The notes: a model not told the origin generated them from the letters alone. A stretch of DNA of 64,000 nucleotides from Martelella mediterranea (GCF_004342225.1 NZ_SMAR01000001.1:186001-250000); one strand, 5' to 3'; positions 37,832-47,564 are shown, counted from the first letter of the stretch. Program-made: numbers and translations.

Positions 37832-38725
37832 CTATGCGGGTTGGCGTGGTTTGCCGCGCTCGGCAATGGCAATGCCGACAATCGCAAGCCCCAGTGCGAT
37901 GCCGTGAAAGGCTTCCAGTCGTTCATTCAGGAACAGGACCGCCAGAATGGTTCCGAAAACCGGGATCAGGTTGATGAAAAGGCCCGCACGGTTTGGCCCG
38001 ATCAGCTCGACGCCGCGCATGAACAATGCCTGCGAGATCAGTGACGGGAAAAGGGCCGTATAGAGAATAGCACCAAAACCGGTGAAATCAGTCGGCAGGA
38101 TCATATGCCCCGATAAGGCTTCGCCGGCTGCCATCGGTATGGCGGCCAGAAACGCCCCGAAACAGCAGGCCATCATCATCGGGCGCCAGTCAAGCTTGGG
38201 CTTCCAGCGCAGGCTCACCGTGTAGGCGGAATAACACAGCACTGCCATCATGACGAGGAAATCACCGAAATTGATATCGAGCTGAAGAATGCGCAGCGGT
38301 GCGCCGTGTGACACGGCAATGACGACGCCGACCAGCGTAATTGCAAAACCGATGACCTGTGCCAGTGATGCATGGACCCGGAAGAGAACAAAGTTCAGGA
38401 TGAAAATCAGTAGCGGGATTCCCGTCTGATCAATGGCTGCATTGATGCCGGTTGTGAATTGCAGTCCGGCATAAAGAAAGGCATTGAAGCTGGCAAAGCC
38501 AATCGCGCCATAACCCAGAAAAAGCGGCCAGTGCTTTTTGATGACAGGCCAGTCCTTGCGGATCTGCGGCATCGAAACGATGGTCACGGCGACGGCAGCC
38601 AGCCCCCAGCGACACATGTTCAGCATCATCGGAGAGATGTGGCCCACAGCTAATTTTCCGACCGTCAGATTTCCGCCCCAAAGAAGTGTGGTGATTATAA
38701 GGAGGAAGTAAGCTTGTACCTGCAC
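37832..38725 (-). CDS. DMT superfamily (EamA) transporter
   Basis: About 297 residues with ten predicted helices in two EamA halves; first helix YFLLIITTLLWGGNLTVGKL, second half from about residue 150 (INFGDFLVMMAVLCYSAYTV), closing NLIPVFGTILAVLFLNERLE. Likely exporter of metabolites or amino acids. The start is uncertain: the GTG at 38725 has GGGACG upstream and suits the family, while a GTG at 38839 would add 38 polar residues. It may be co-transcribed toward the creatininase gene 153 bp downstream. Confidence 0.85.
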   Translation of the reverse strand: MQVQAYFLLIITTLLWGGNLTVGKLAVGHISPMMLNMCRWGLAAVAVTIVSMPQIRKDWPVIKKHWPLFLGYGAIGFASFNAFLYAGLQFTTGINAAIDQTGIPLLIFILNFVLFRVHASLAQVIGFAITLVGVVIAVSHGAPLRILQLDINFGDFLVMMAVLCYSAYTVSLRWKPKLDWRPMMMACCFGAFLAAIPMAAGEALSGHMILPTDFTGFGAILYTALFPSLISQALFMRGVELIGPNRAGLFINLIPVFGTILAVLFLNERLEAFHGIALGLAIVGIAIAERGKPRQPA

Positions 38726-38959
38726 AGGTGATTCGTCCCAGTTCTGGTTCAATTGCCGGAGCCTGGCTTTAAAAGCCGGGATGAATTGTTTTTGTTGCCA
38801 GCGCGCCTTCGAATAGACCGTGATATATGCGAGTGTCACGCGAAAACTTGATGCGCTCTTGCGCTCATGTCATGGCAATCGCCGGGATGAGCCGTTATAG
38901 AATGGCGCGGTTTGAGTAAAGTTATATTACTGGGGCATGGCCCCGAACAGGTAGGGAAG

Positions 38960-40258
38960 ATGACGAACGTTGTAGTGGTCGGCTCGCAGTGGGGCGATGA
39001 AGGCAAAGGTAAAATTGTGGACTGGCTCTCCGAGCGCGCCGATATCGTTGTGCGATATCAAGGCGGGCACAATGCCGGTCATACACTGGTGATCGACGGT
39101 ACCAGCTACAAACTTTCGCTTCTGCCGTCCGGTGTCGTGCGCTCTGGAAAGCTTTCGGTGATTGGCAATGGTGTTGTGGTTGATCCGCATGCCCTGATTG
39201 CTGAAATCGGCCGTCTTGCTGAAAAGGGTGTGGCCATCTCGCCTGAGAATCTGCGCATCGCTGACAACGCAACGCTGATCCTCTCGCTGCATCGCGAGCT
39301 TGATGGCATGCGTGAAGATGCTGCATCCGACTCCGGCACCAAGATTGGTACCACCCGCCGCGGCATTGGCCCTGCTTATGAAGACAAGGTCGGGCGCCGT
39401 GCGATCCGTCTTATGGATCTGGCCAATCTGGAAACACTGCCCGCGAAAGTCGACCGCCTGCTGACGCATCACAATGCCCTTCGCCGTGGCTTTGGTGAGC
39501 CGGAAATTGCCCATGAAACGATCATGGAAGAGCTGACATCGGTGGCGGACAAGGTTCTGCCGTTCCGCGATACCGTCTGGCTTCTTCTTGACCAGAAGCG
39601 TCGTTCAGGTGCCCGCATTCTGTTTGAAGGCGCGCAGGGCAGCCTTCTCGATATCGACCACGGCACTTATCCGTTTGTGACCTCTTCGAATACCGTTGCG
39701 GGGCAGGCTGCGGCCGGTTCCGGCATGGGGCCGGGCTCACTGGAATATGTGCTGGGCATCACCAAGGCTTACACGACGCGTGTGGGCGAGGGCCCGTTCC
39801 CGACAGAGCTTCATGACGAGGTTGGTCAGTTCCTTGGCGAGCGTGGTCATGAATTTGGCACGGTGACCGGACGTCAGCGCCGTTGTGGCTGGTTCGATGC
39901 TGTTCTGGTGCGTCAGGCTGTTGCAACCAACGGCATCACCGGCATTGCGCTGACCAAGCTTGATGTTCTCGACGGTCTTGATGAGCTTAAAATCTGCGTG
40001 GCTTATGAGCTGGATGGCGAGCGCATTGAGGCGCTTCCTGCAAGCCAGGGCGCGCAGGCGCGTGTCAAACCGGTCTACGTGACGCTTGAAGGCTGGAAAG
40101 AATCAACCGTCGGCGCCCGCAGGTGGGCAGACCTTCCGGCGCAGGCGATCAAATATGTACGCCAGGTTGAAGAGCTGATCGGTGCACCCGTCGCCCTGTT
40201 ATCCACAAGTCCGGAGCGTGACGACACCATTCTCGTGACCGATCCATTTGAAGATTAA
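38960..40258 (+). CDS. purA: Adenylosuccinate synthetase
   Basis: Joins IMP and aspartate using GTP, the first committed step to AMP; 432 residues. [20 protein letters not shown] contains the GTP P-loop and catalytic Asp, [10 protein letters not shown] the catalytic His, [14 protein letters not shown] the IMP loop, and LTKLDVLDG the guanine-binding motif. Start ATG 38960 follows AGGTAGGGAAG; an upstream in-frame stretch is not conserved. Confidence 0.98.
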   Translation: MTNVVVVGSQWGDEGKGKIVDWLSERADIVVRYQGGHNAGHTLVIDGTSYKLSLLPSGVVRSGKLSVIGNGVVVDPHALIAEIGRLAEKGVAISPENLRIADNATLILSLHRELDGMREDAASDSGTKIGTTRRGIGPAYEDKVGRRAIRLMDLANLETLPAKVDRLLTHHNALRRGFGEPEIAHETIMEELTSVADKVLPFRDTVWLLLDQKRRSGARILFEGAQGSLLDIDHGTYPFVTSSNTVAGQAAAGSGMGPGSLEYVLGITKAYTTRVGEGPFPTELHDEVGQFLGERGHEFGTVTGRQRRCGWFDAVLVRQAVATNGITGIALTKLDVLDGLDELKICVAYELDGERIEALPASQGAQARVKPVYVTLEGWKESTVGARRWADLPAQAIKYVRQVEELIGAPVALLSTSPERDDTILVTDPFED

Positions 40259-40309
40259 CGAGAATTGCTGATAGTGTCGCACCAAGGCTCCGCACCATAG
40301 GGGAAATAT

Positions 40310-42262
40310 ATGGCGGATTTTACATCAGTCATTCGACGCGCGGTTGAAGGACTTCCGGAGAGTACGCCGGAAATGCGCGCACGCGTTTATGAAAAAGCGC
40401 GTGCGGCCGTTATCCGGCAAATGGAGAATATGAATCCAAAGCCGCCGGAAGCGCTGGTCAAGCGGCAGATCGACAAGATCGATACGGCTATTGCTGAGGT
40501 TGAGGCAGAATTTGCCGAAGCCTTGCCGCCGGAAGAGCCGGATGACGCAGCGGAGCCTGCCAGCGACAATATCGCTGATGTTGAAGACCGCCCGGACGTG
40601 CATGAGGACACTGTCCGGACGGAATATGATGATCGGGAACAGGACGAACCGGACCAGCAGATCCGCGACGAGGAACCGGTCGATGCACCGGAGCCGCAAA
40701 ATCACCGGTTTTTCGAGCCGCACGATCGTGAAGTCGAACAACAGCCCGAACCGCTTGCCGATGCTGCGAACAACCCCTCTGTTGATGACGAGGCGGATGA
40801 ATATGAGCATGATCGCTACGATTATCGCGATGCAGGCGTTGATGATCGGGATGATTTTACGCGCCACGATGATGCCACAGATGAAGCAGGCGATGACGCC
40901 GAGCTGAGTGATGACGACCTGCCGCGTCAGCCATCCGGGTCCTCTTATGGTGCGCTGCGCCAGTCCACATTTGAAATCGTCGGTCGCGATGGTCTGCGTG
41001 ATGAAGATCCGGCGATCGAAGCAGATGTCAGTGACGAACCGGAAGACGATGCCGGCTACCATTTCGAGACACCGGACGATGTCGATACGACCGGTCAGCG
41101 TGTGTCTTTCGGTGATGGCGAAGAACATTTCAACCAAGAAGACGAAGATGACCGGGCGCCGCGTTTTGAGCCAGCGCCGCCGCCGCCGCGTCGCCCCGTC
41201 CCGGAAAAAGACTGGGCACACGTCGATAGCCTTCTGGGGCTCGAGCCCGAAGATCAGCTCGGATCCTATGAGGATTACGATGAGGAGGATGACGATGTCG
41301 CCGACAACAAGGGTGACGGAGCATCCAGGCGCAGGCTGGTGCCTGCCCTGATCGGCCTTGTCGTCATTCTCGTCATCGCTGTTGGCGGGTATTTCGCCTG
41401 GACGAATATGGGTTCTATGCGTGATCTGGTCGCTGGATCATCGCAACCGGCAGATACCGAGGTTGCAGAGACAGACACACCTGCCCCTGGCGGGGACGCT
41501 GCCGAAGAGGCAGGTTCTGTTGACAAGCCCTTTACACAGCGCCTTCTGCCCGATGGGACAGAGGTTGTTGAGGGACTTCCAGCTGCTGGCAGCGCCACAG
41601 GCCCGGCCCGCACAGTTGCCAGCCGGACAGCTGCCGCGTCAGATTCCGCCACGCCGTCAACGTCGTCTCAGGAGGCTGCCGATCCTGCGCCACCGGTTGG
41701 TGCCGGACAGCTGATGTATCTTTACGAAGAGCAGCTCGGTCAGTCTGTTCCATCGTCCTTTGAAGGATCCGTTGAATGGGAGCTCAAGCAGGAAAACAAT
41801 GGGACCGCGGTTTCTGAGCCTGTGATCGAAGGGACCATGAACGTGCCGGACGTTGGCCTGAAGGGAACCATCACCTTCCGCCGGAATGATGACCCGTCGC
41901 TGCCCGCAAGCCATCTCGTGGACGTTTCGTTCGAGCTCTCCGACAATTTTGAAGGCGGTGCGATTGATAATGTCCAGCGTATGTCTTTGAAGAATACCGA
42001 GGCCTCACGCGGCGACCCACTGGTTGCCGTTTCTGCGAAAATCACAGACGATCTCTACATGCTGGCCCTGAATGATTATCAGCAGGCGCGCAAGCAGAAC
42101 ATGACATTGCTGCGTGACCGGAACTGGATCGATATTCCTGTAACCTATCGCAACGGGCGGCGCGCCTTGCTGACCCTTGAGAAAGGGACAACCGGAATGG
42201 CGATTTTTGATCGCGCTATTCAGGAATGGCAGGCGCTCGGCGATATCAATGACGGGAACTGA
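40310..42262 (+). CDS. Large acidic membrane protein of unknown function
   Basis: 650 residues. I do not recognise a named family. Residues 1-60 are helical and charged (MADFTSVIRRAVEGLPEST, ALVKRQIDKIDTAIAEVEAE). Residues 65-330 are low-complexity and very acidic, rich in Asp, Glu and Pro. A single membrane helix lies near residue 347 (LVPALIGLVVILVIAVGGYF), followed by a Thr/Ala/Pro linker and a folded C-terminal domain of about 170 residues (MYLYEEQLGQSVPSSFEGS to the end). It is probably cytosolic acidic N-terminus and periplasmic C-domain. It starts 51 bp after purA. Confidence 0.72.
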   Translation: MADFTSVIRRAVEGLPESTPEMRARVYEKARAAVIRQMENMNPKPPEALVKRQIDKIDTAIAEVEAEFAEALPPEEPDDAAEPASDNIADVEDRPDVHEDTVRTEYDDREQDEPDQQIRDEEPVDAPEPQNHRFFEPHDREVEQQPEPLADAANNPSVDDEADEYEHDRYDYRDAGVDDRDDFTRHDDATDEAGDDAELSDDDLPRQPSGSSYGALRQSTFEIVGRDGLRDEDPAIEADVSDEPEDDAGYHFETPDDVDTTGQRVSFGDGEEHFNQEDEDDRAPRFEPAPPPPRRPVPEKDWAHVDSLLGLEPEDQLGSYEDYDEEDDDVADNKGDGASRRRLVPALIGLVVILVIAVGGYFAWTNMGSMRDLVAGSSQPADTEVAETDTPAPGGDAAEEAGSVDKPFTQRLLPDGTEVVEGLPAAGSATGPARTVASRTAAASDSATPSTSSQEAADPAPPVGAGQLMYLYEEQLGQSVPSSFEGSVEWELKQENNGTAVSEPVIEGTMNVPDVGLKGTITFRRNDDPSLPASHLVDVSFELSDNFEGGAIDNVQRMSLKNTEASRGDPLVAVSAKITDDLYMLALNDYQQARKQNMTLLRDRNWIDIPVTYRNGRRALLTLEKGTTGMAIFDRAIQEWQALGDINDGN

Positions 42263-42276
42263 TCCCGGCTGAGGAG

Positions 42277-42318
42277 CCAGATCATCGGGCGGTTCAGAAT
42301 AACCGTCCGATGATCTGG
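42277..42318 (+). terminator. Long hairpin after the acidic membrane protein gene
   Basis: An 18-bp stem (CCAGATCATCGGGCGGTT with its complement, one G-T pair) and 6-nt loop CAGAAT, 15 bp after the stop codon. There is no T-run, so it may terminate weakly or protect the mRNA 3' end. Confidence 0.6.
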
Positions 42319-42355
42319 TTGTCTCGATTGCGATGCTTTTACGGGAGAACAGGCG

Positions 42356-42958
42356 ATGGGAATTTCACTGAATGAGGCGCTGACCCGTCGGCGGTCCGTT
42401 CGGGACTTTTCTGAGAAAGCGATTGATGCGCTGTCTCTGCGGAAGTTGCTGTGGGCAGCGCAGGGCGTTTCCGGTGACAATGGCAGGAAAACCGTGCCCT
42501 CCGCCCAGTCTCTCTATCCGCTGCGCCTGTTTGTCGTATCAGGCCGGATCGATGAACTGAATGTCGGCCTTTATTCTGTGAAATCCGAGACACTTGGTCT
42601 GGAAGCCGTTCATTCCGGTGATTTGCGGTTCTCGCTACGTAGCGCAGCGATTGGTGAGCCGGAATGGGTCGCGAAGGCTGCCTGTATTGTTGTGATTTGT
42701 GCCGATCTGGCAAGCCCGCTGCGCGCGTTTGCCGACCAAAGTCGCGACGGTGTTCGCGGGGTGCGATATGCCTATATGGAGGCAGGGGCCGCGGCCCAGA
42801 ATATTCAGCTTCAGGCTGTCGAGGAAGGGCTTGGAAGTGTCTGGGTCGGTGGTTTCAATGACGATGCCGTTGCAGAGGTTCTTGATCTGCAGGGGGCGCT
42901 AACACCGCTCATCTTATTGTGTGTCGGGGACCCGGTTTCCAAAAAGTCACCGGATTAA
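42356..42958 (+). CDS. SagB/ThcOx-type nitroreductase family protein
   Basis: 200 residues, FMN-dependent nitroreductase fold: LNEALTRRRSVRDFSEKAI at the N-terminus (FMN phosphate binding), LRKLLWAAQGVSG, PSAQSLYPLRLFVVSG, and YMEAGAAAQNIQLQAVEEGL, the typical SagB-like dehydrogenase helix. No TOMM biosynthesis genes are near, so it is probably a stand-alone flavin reductase or dehydrogenase of unknown substrate. GGGAGAACAGGCG precedes the ATG. Confidence 0.85.
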   Translation: MGISLNEALTRRRSVRDFSEKAIDALSLRKLLWAAQGVSGDNGRKTVPSAQSLYPLRLFVVSGRIDELNVGLYSVKSETLGLEAVHSGDLRFSLRSAAIGEPEWVAKAACIVVICADLASPLRAFADQSRDGVRGVRYAYMEAGAAAQNIQLQAVEEGLGSVWVGGFNDDAVAEVLDLQGALTPLILLCVGDPVSKKSPD

Positions 42959-43041
42959 AAAATGCCCCCGCAATAAATTGAAGAGGCATTGAGGCGTGTT
43001 CCGATCACACAAAACCTGGATAAGTGGGAGGGAAAAGACCT

Positions 43042-43959
43042 CTATTCTGAAGCGTTCCTGCCATCGCGGATTGCACGCACTGCACGTGCACTTTCGAGAG
43101 CCTGCTTCTGGACGGCCTCCTGAACTTTTTCGAAGGCGCGCACTTCAATCTGACGGACGCGTTCGCGGGAGATGTTGAATTCGCCTGAAAGTGCTTCCAG
43201 CGTTTCCGGGTTCTCGCTCAGTCTGCGCGCCTTGAAAATGCGCTTTTCACGATCATTCAGAACGTCCATGGCTGTCGCCAGCATTTCCCGGCGGCTTTCC
43301 AGCTCGTCCTGATTTACCAGCATTTCCTCCTGGCTGTCATTTTCATCGACAAGCCAGTCCTGCCATTGACCGGATTCGCCTTCCGTCGCACGGATCGGAG
43401 CATTCAAAGATGCATCGCCGGAGAGCCGGCGGTTCATGGAGACCACCTCTTCCTCGCTGACTTTCAGCTTGGTTGCGATCTCGCTCACCTGCTCAGGCTT
43501 CAGGTCACCGTCATCAATGGCCTGAATACGGCCTTTGAGGCGGCGCAGATTGAAGAACAGGCGCTTCTGGTTGGCGGTTGTGCCCATTTTGACGAGCGAC
43601 CATGAGCGGAGAATATATTCCTGAATGGAAGCTTTGATCCACCACATCGCGTAGGTCGCCAGACGGAAACCACGCTCGGGATCGAACTTTTTGACGGCCT
43701 GCATCAGTCCGACATTGCCTTCGGAGACAACCTCACCGATGGGCAGGCCATAGCCGCGATATCCCATTGCGATTTTTGCAACGAGGCGGAGATGGCTGGT
43801 TACGAGTTTGTGAGCCGCGCCACGGTCGTCATGCTCGTGAAACCGCTTGGCGAGCATATATTCTTCCTGCGGCTCCAGCATTGGAAATTTGCGGATTTCC
43901 TCAAGATAGCGGTTGAGGCCGTTTTCGCCGGCGCGGATGCTGGGTAGAGTATTGGCCAA
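43042..43959 (-). CDS. rpoH: RNA polymerase heat-shock sigma factor RpoH (TTG start)
   Basis: Sigma-32 directs transcription of heat-shock genes; 305 residues. Region 2 has KLVTSHLRLVAKIAMGYRGY and FRLATYAMWWIKASIQEYIL; the RpoH box is QKRLFFNLRRLKG; region 4 is LSGEFNISRERVRQIEVRAF. The family start (MANTLPSI) coincides with a TTG codon at 43959 preceded by AGGGGATTAAAGCC, so a weak start codon is used. It lies 174 bp downstream of rluD on the same strand, a conserved pair in Rhizobiales. Confidence 0.96.
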   Translation of the reverse strand: MANTLPSIRAGENGLNRYLEEIRKFPMLEPQEEYMLAKRFHEHDDRGAAHKLVTSHLRLVAKIAMGYRGYGLPIGEVVSEGNVGLMQAVKKFDPERGFRLATYAMWWIKASIQEYILRSWSLVKMGTTANQKRLFFNLRRLKGRIQAIDDGDLKPEQVSEIATKLKVSEEEVVSMNRRLSGDASLNAPIRATEGESGQWQDWLVDENDSQEEMLVNQDELESRREMLATAMDVLNDREKRIFKARRLSENPETLEALSGEFNISRERVRQIEVRAFEKVQEAVQKQALESARAVRAIRDGRNASE

Positions 43960-44133
43960 GGCTTTAATCCCCTGAATGAATGTAACCCTTTTCGGTCAAA
44001 CGCTCGGATTTAGCTTCTGTTCCTGAAGCGGCCGATCCTTAACGCTTTTCCGAGGGAGAAAAGTTCATATGGGTTTGCAAAGTGGCTGTTTCAAGATGGC
44101 TGAGCTTGTAAACGCGCAGTCACCCTCAGTCGG

Positions 44134-45162
44134 TCACACTGTTTTGAAGACGGCGCATAAAGACTGCATGTCAGCGGGAAGTGGCGCCTCAAAACGCATT
44201 GCAGCTCCGCTTGAAGGGTGCTCGATGGCCAGCAGAGCAGCATGGAGGGCCTGCCGGGGAAAGTCTTTAACGGCTGAACGGGCCGGTTCTTCCAGCAGGT
44301 TTGTCTTCGTTTTGAAGCCGGAGCCGTAGACGTCGTCTCCAATCAACGGGTGGCCGATATGCGCCATATGTACCCTGATCTGGTGGGTTCTCCCGGTTTC
44401 CAGCCTGCACTCAACGAGAGAGGCAAGGGCGGTGCCATCTGCCTTCTCGCCGAACCGCTCGTCGACCGTATAATGGGTGATCGCAAAATCCGCGTCAGAC
44501 GAGTCTCTTGATTTGACAGCGCGCCGCACGCGGTCAGCCGAGCGGCCAAGTGGCGCGTCAATCGTGCCGGTCAGCGCTCTGGGGCGTCCCCAGACAAGCG
44601 CTTTGTAAGCCCGTTCCAGAGGGCCTGTGCGCCCGTGATCGGCAAATTGCGCCGCCAGCGCCTGATGTGCAATGTCGTTTTTTGCAACGACCATCACACC
44701 GCTTGTATCTTTGTCCAGCCGGTGAACAATACCGGGGCGTTTAACCCCGCCAATGCCTGAAAGGGTTGTGCCGCAATGGTGGATCAGGGCATTGACCAGC
44801 GTGCCGGTCCAGTTGCCAGGGCCGGGATGAACGACAAGGCCGGGCTGCTTGTTGATGACAATCAGGTCGTCATCTTCATACAGAATTTCAAGCGGAATTG
44901 CCTCACCCTTGGGTTCTGGGTCTTCTGCTTCAGGCACTGCAAATGTGACAGTCTCACCGGACTGGATCTTGCGGCTTGGATCTTTTACCGGCACGCCATC
45001 TATCGAAACGGCGCCTGCAAGGATGAGCGCCTTGATGCGCGTTCGGGACAACCCCTCATCGGCACCGGCGGCAACGAATGCATCCAGCCGGCCTTTTGTG
45101 CCTTCCGGTACGGGAAGGACTTTCTTATTCGGCTCTGTTTGTTTAAAGGGGTCTTCTGTCAT
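44134..45162 (-). CDS. rluD: 23S rRNA pseudouridine synthase, RluD type
   Basis: 342 residues. An N-terminal S4 domain (GRLDAFVAAGADEGLSRTRI, LILAGAVSIDGVPVKDPSRK) is followed by the catalytic pseudouridine synthase domain with the active Asp in PGIVHRLDKDTSGVMVVAK. It modifies helix 69 uridines of 23S rRNA in the E. coli model. Start ATG 45162 (MTEDPFKQTEPNK) chosen over an upstream open frame. It is divergent from the small membrane protein gene at 45303. Confidence 0.94.
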   Translation of the reverse strand: MTEDPFKQTEPNKKVLPVPEGTKGRLDAFVAAGADEGLSRTRIKALILAGAVSIDGVPVKDPSRKIQSGETVTFAVPEAEDPEPKGEAIPLEILYEDDDLIVINKQPGLVVHPGPGNWTGTLVNALIHHCGTTLSGIGGVKRPGIVHRLDKDTSGVMVVAKNDIAHQALAAQFADHGRTGPLERAYKALVWGRPRALTGTIDAPLGRSADRVRRAVKSRDSSDADFAITHYTVDERFGEKADGTALASLVECRLETGRTHQIRVHMAHIGHPLIGDDVYGSGFKTKTNLLEEPARSAVKDFPRQALHAALLAIEHPSSGAAMRFEAPLPADMQSLCAVFKTV

Positions 45163-45302
45163 AAAAGGTCCGCCAGAGGGCTTTTCCGAGTGAGTTAATC
45201 TTCGCATGTCCGGACGGAAAGCCGGTTTCCGCTTTTGCTGGACATGCCGCAGAAACCCGGTACGCAAGACCGCGCTTTTAAGCGAAACAACGCCGTGGGG
45301 CA

Positions 45303-45692
45303 ATGAATATGTCGCAGAACAGCTTTGACGAGAATGAAGAAGAGCCGCTTGATCCGGCGGTCGAGATGGTTCGGCGGCGGATGCTGCGCTTGCAGATCGT
45401 TTCCGCGTTGATCATGATCGTGTCGCTGATGGCCGTCTTTGGTGCCATTCTCTACAAGGTTTTCAACAAACCGGATGCTGAAGAGGTTGTTTCTTCGGGC
45501 GCCATCGTGCCTTCGGATGCGCCCCGGGCTTTGACCGCGACGTTGCCGCGTGGCTTCGTTATCGCCGATATCAGCTATGGCAATGGTCAGGCCCTGATAT
45601 ATGGCACGAAAGAAAACGGCGAGCAGACGCTTTACCTCTACGACCTGAACACCGGCCGCATGGCCGCTGACGTTGAAATCCGCTTCGACTGA
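45303..45692 (+). CDS. Small single-pass membrane protein (DUF6476-like)
   Basis: 129 residues. An acidic N-terminus (SFDENEEEPLDPAVEMVRRR) and a membrane helix near residues 28-50 (LQIVSALIMIVSLMAVFGAIL), then a periplasmic domain with FVIADISYGNGQALIYGT and LYLYDLNTGRMAADVEIRF, a beta-propeller-blade-like turn. Conserved hypothetical beside RluD in many alphaproteobacteria; function unknown. The following methyltransferase gene starts 10 bp after its stop, so they are probably co-transcribed. Confidence 0.78.
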   Translation: MNMSQNSFDENEEEPLDPAVEMVRRRMLRLQIVSALIMIVSLMAVFGAILYKVFNKPDAEEVVSSGAIVPSDAPRALTATLPRGFVIADISYGNGQALIYGTKENGEQTLYLYDLNTGRMAADVEIRFD

Positions 45693-45702
45693 TCTTGAGC
45701 AG

Positions 45703-46536
45703 ATGACGCGGCCCGTTACTGCAATCAGTGATCCCGATGACGACCGGATTGCGCCGTTCAAGGCAATCCGGGAGAGGGACCTTGTTGGGCGCAGCGGGCG
45801 GTTCATTGCCGAAGGAACGGTGGTTCTACGAGTTCTGGCAGAGGCGCACGCAGAAGAAGAACGGTTTGTCGCCGACAGGATACTCGTTCTGGAAAACCGG
45901 CTGAAGGGTGTTGCCGATATTCTGGATCGGTTCCCGCAGGACGTGCCGGTTTATAGCTGCACCTCAGCGGTTCTCAACGCCATTGCCGGTTTCGACATGC
46001 ATCGTGGTGTTCTCGCGCTTGGCCGTATTGCACACGCACCGGATTTTTCGGCGCTGATCGCTGACCTGCCCGGGAACGCTCTGGTCGTCGTATGCGTGGG
46101 CCTCTCCAATCACGATAATGCAGGCAGTGTTTTCCGAAACGCGACGATATTCGGCGCTGATGCCGTGCTTCTTGATCGGACATCATGCGATCCGCTTTAT
46201 CGCAAGGCGATCAGGGTTTCTGTTGGGTCTGTGCTTAAAATGCCGTGGCACAGAGGCGGCGAAGCATCTGAGTTGCTGTTCACGCTCAGGGATGCTGGCT
46301 TTGATGTGATTACGTTGTCGCCCTCGGGTAAGACACCGCTCAATGCCCTGAAGCCCGCTCAGCGACGCACAGCACTCGTTCTGGGAACGGAAGGTGAAGG
46401 GCTGCCGGAGGATATTTTATCCGCATTTCAGCCGGTGCGTATTCCGCAATCCGGCAAACTCGACAGTCTGAATGTTGCAACGGCAGCCGGTATAGCGCTG
46501 TTTCAGATTGCCACCGCCAGCGGCCGTATCGTCTGA
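45703..46536 (+). CDS. TrmH/SpoU family RNA 2'-O-methyltransferase
   Basis: 277 residues with the SPOUT trefoil-knot motifs: motif 1 NHDNAGSVFRNATIFGADAV (catalytic Arg), motif 2 ALVLGTEGEGLPEDIL and motif 3 LNVATAAGIALF. An N-terminal RNA-binding substrate domain (GRFIAEGTVVLRVLAE) makes it closest to the 23S rRNA RlmB/TrmH-type subgroup with L30e-like domain. Methylates ribose of tRNA or rRNA; the exact site cannot be read. Start ATG 45703 preferred over an in-frame TTG at 45673. Confidence 0.92.
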   Translation: MTRPVTAISDPDDDRIAPFKAIRERDLVGRSGRFIAEGTVVLRVLAEAHAEEERFVADRILVLENRLKGVADILDRFPQDVPVYSCTSAVLNAIAGFDMHRGVLALGRIAHAPDFSALIADLPGNALVVVCVGLSNHDNAGSVFRNATIFGADAVLLDRTSCDPLYRKAIRVSVGSVLKMPWHRGGEASELLFTLRDAGFDVITLSPSGKTPLNALKPAQRRTALVLGTEGEGLPEDILSAFQPVRIPQSGKLDSLNVATAAGIALFQIATASGRIV

Positions 46537-46542
46537 GCGTTC

Positions 46543-46836
46543 TCAGTTGCGATGCAACTGATCCATGATTTTCAGTGCACGGTCTGCAAGGCTGAGCCGC
46601 GACCTATCGCGACCCTCTGTTTCACCCTGTTTACCAAGAGCATCTGAAATGGCCTCGCGTCCACCTGTCAGGTCGGTATAGGCGATCATCAATGCCGAGA
46701 GCTCCGCGATTTCATCACGAAGCTGGCTGTCTTTTTCGCCCGTTTCTGCATCAGCTTCAATTGCCGCGCATATGGCCTGATAGCGTCTTTCAATCGCGCG
46801 CTTCAGCTCGTCAGTGGTGTCGCTGCCATTCGTCAT
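46543..46836 (-). CDS. Small hypothetical helical protein
   Basis: 97 residues, all helical and charged (ELKRAIERRYQAICAAIEAD, LRDEIAELSALMIAYTDL), no membrane segment. I do not recognise a family. It follows eipA by 11 bp on the same strand and is probably co-transcribed with it. Confidence 0.6.
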   Translation of the reverse strand: MTNGSDTTDELKRAIERRYQAICAAIEADAETGEKDSQLRDEIAELSALMIAYTDLTGGREAISDALGKQGETEGRDRSRLSLADRALKIMDQLHRN

Positions 46837-46847
46837 GCAGTTGGCTC

Positions 46848-47459
46848 TCAGAAGGGATTCCAGGTGGGCTTCTGGGTGAGTTTCAGGTAGCCGATATTCA
46901 CACCGAGCCTAGCACCGACACCGGTTCTGACCGGAACCAGTATGACATTCTGGTTCTTGTAAACCTGCATGGAGAAACCTGCGACGACATATGCAGAACC
47001 GGAAACACCGCCATAACGGGCATAAAGTGCAGGAACAGACGGCAGGTTATAAACCAGCATCATCGAACGCGAACCATCGCCGCCGTAATCAATGCCCAGT
47101 GACGGGCCTTGCCAGAAAACCTGATGGCGCCCGGCATTTTTGGTATTCAGCCAGCCTTCGCCATAGGTCAGTCCTGCGATAAATGCGCCGGAGCCTTCCG
47201 AGCCGAGGATATAGCCGTTGGGAAGGCCGTATTTGGAAAATGCGTTTTGCAGCGCTTTGGCAAGGCCGGAACTGGCCGAGCCGAAGAAGGTGTTGCCCGC
47301 GTCAATGATTTCCTGTGCGCTGTAGCTTCCGTCCTGCTGTTGTTGCGGGGGCTGTTGTTGCATTTGTGTTTGCGCTGACGCCTGAGGCGCGATAAGCGCA
47401 AGCAGAAAAAAGGCGAAAAGGACCGCTGGACCGCTCCGGTAAAATGATCTGGCACGCAT
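46848..47459 (-). CDS. eipA: EipA-type periplasmic envelope integrity protein (DUF1134)
   Basis: 203 residues. Signal peptide (GPAVLFAFFLLALIAPQASA) then a Gln-rich stretch and the DUF1134 barrel: SAQEIIDAGNTFFGSASSGL, NGYILGSEGSGAFIAGLTYG, SLGIDYGGDGSRSMMLVYNL, and a close with PVRTGVGARLGVNIGYLKLT. In Brucella EipA is a small periplasmic barrel needed for envelope stress resistance and its promoter is bound by CtrA. Here it is divergent from chpT with a CtrA-like box between them. Start ATG 47459 follows AGGAA; the longer frame lacks a sensible N-terminus. Confidence 0.9.
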   Translation of the reverse strand: MRARSFYRSGPAVLFAFFLLALIAPQASAQTQMQQQPPQQQQDGSYSAQEIIDAGNTFFGSASSGLAKALQNAFSKYGLPNGYILGSEGSGAFIAGLTYGEGWLNTKNAGRHQVFWQGPSLGIDYGGDGSRSMMLVYNLPSVPALYARYGGVSGSAYVVAGFSMQVYKNQNVILVPVRTGVGARLGVNIGYLKLTQKPTWNPF

Positions 47460-47549
47460 GGCGTTTTCATTCCTTTTGTTCTCGGGCCTTGCCGGATATG
47501 AACAAAATCCGGCATGCATAAAAATCTGTCCCATTGTGACCGCGACCTC

Positions 47550-47564
47550 TTAACAATGGATTTA
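47550..47564. promoter_or_regulatory. CtrA-like box between eipA and chpT
   Basis: TTAA-N7-TTTA, one mismatch from the CtrA consensus TTAA-N7-TTAA, about 91 bp upstream of eipA and 96 bp upstream of chpT. It could serve either divergent promoter. Confidence 0.5.
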
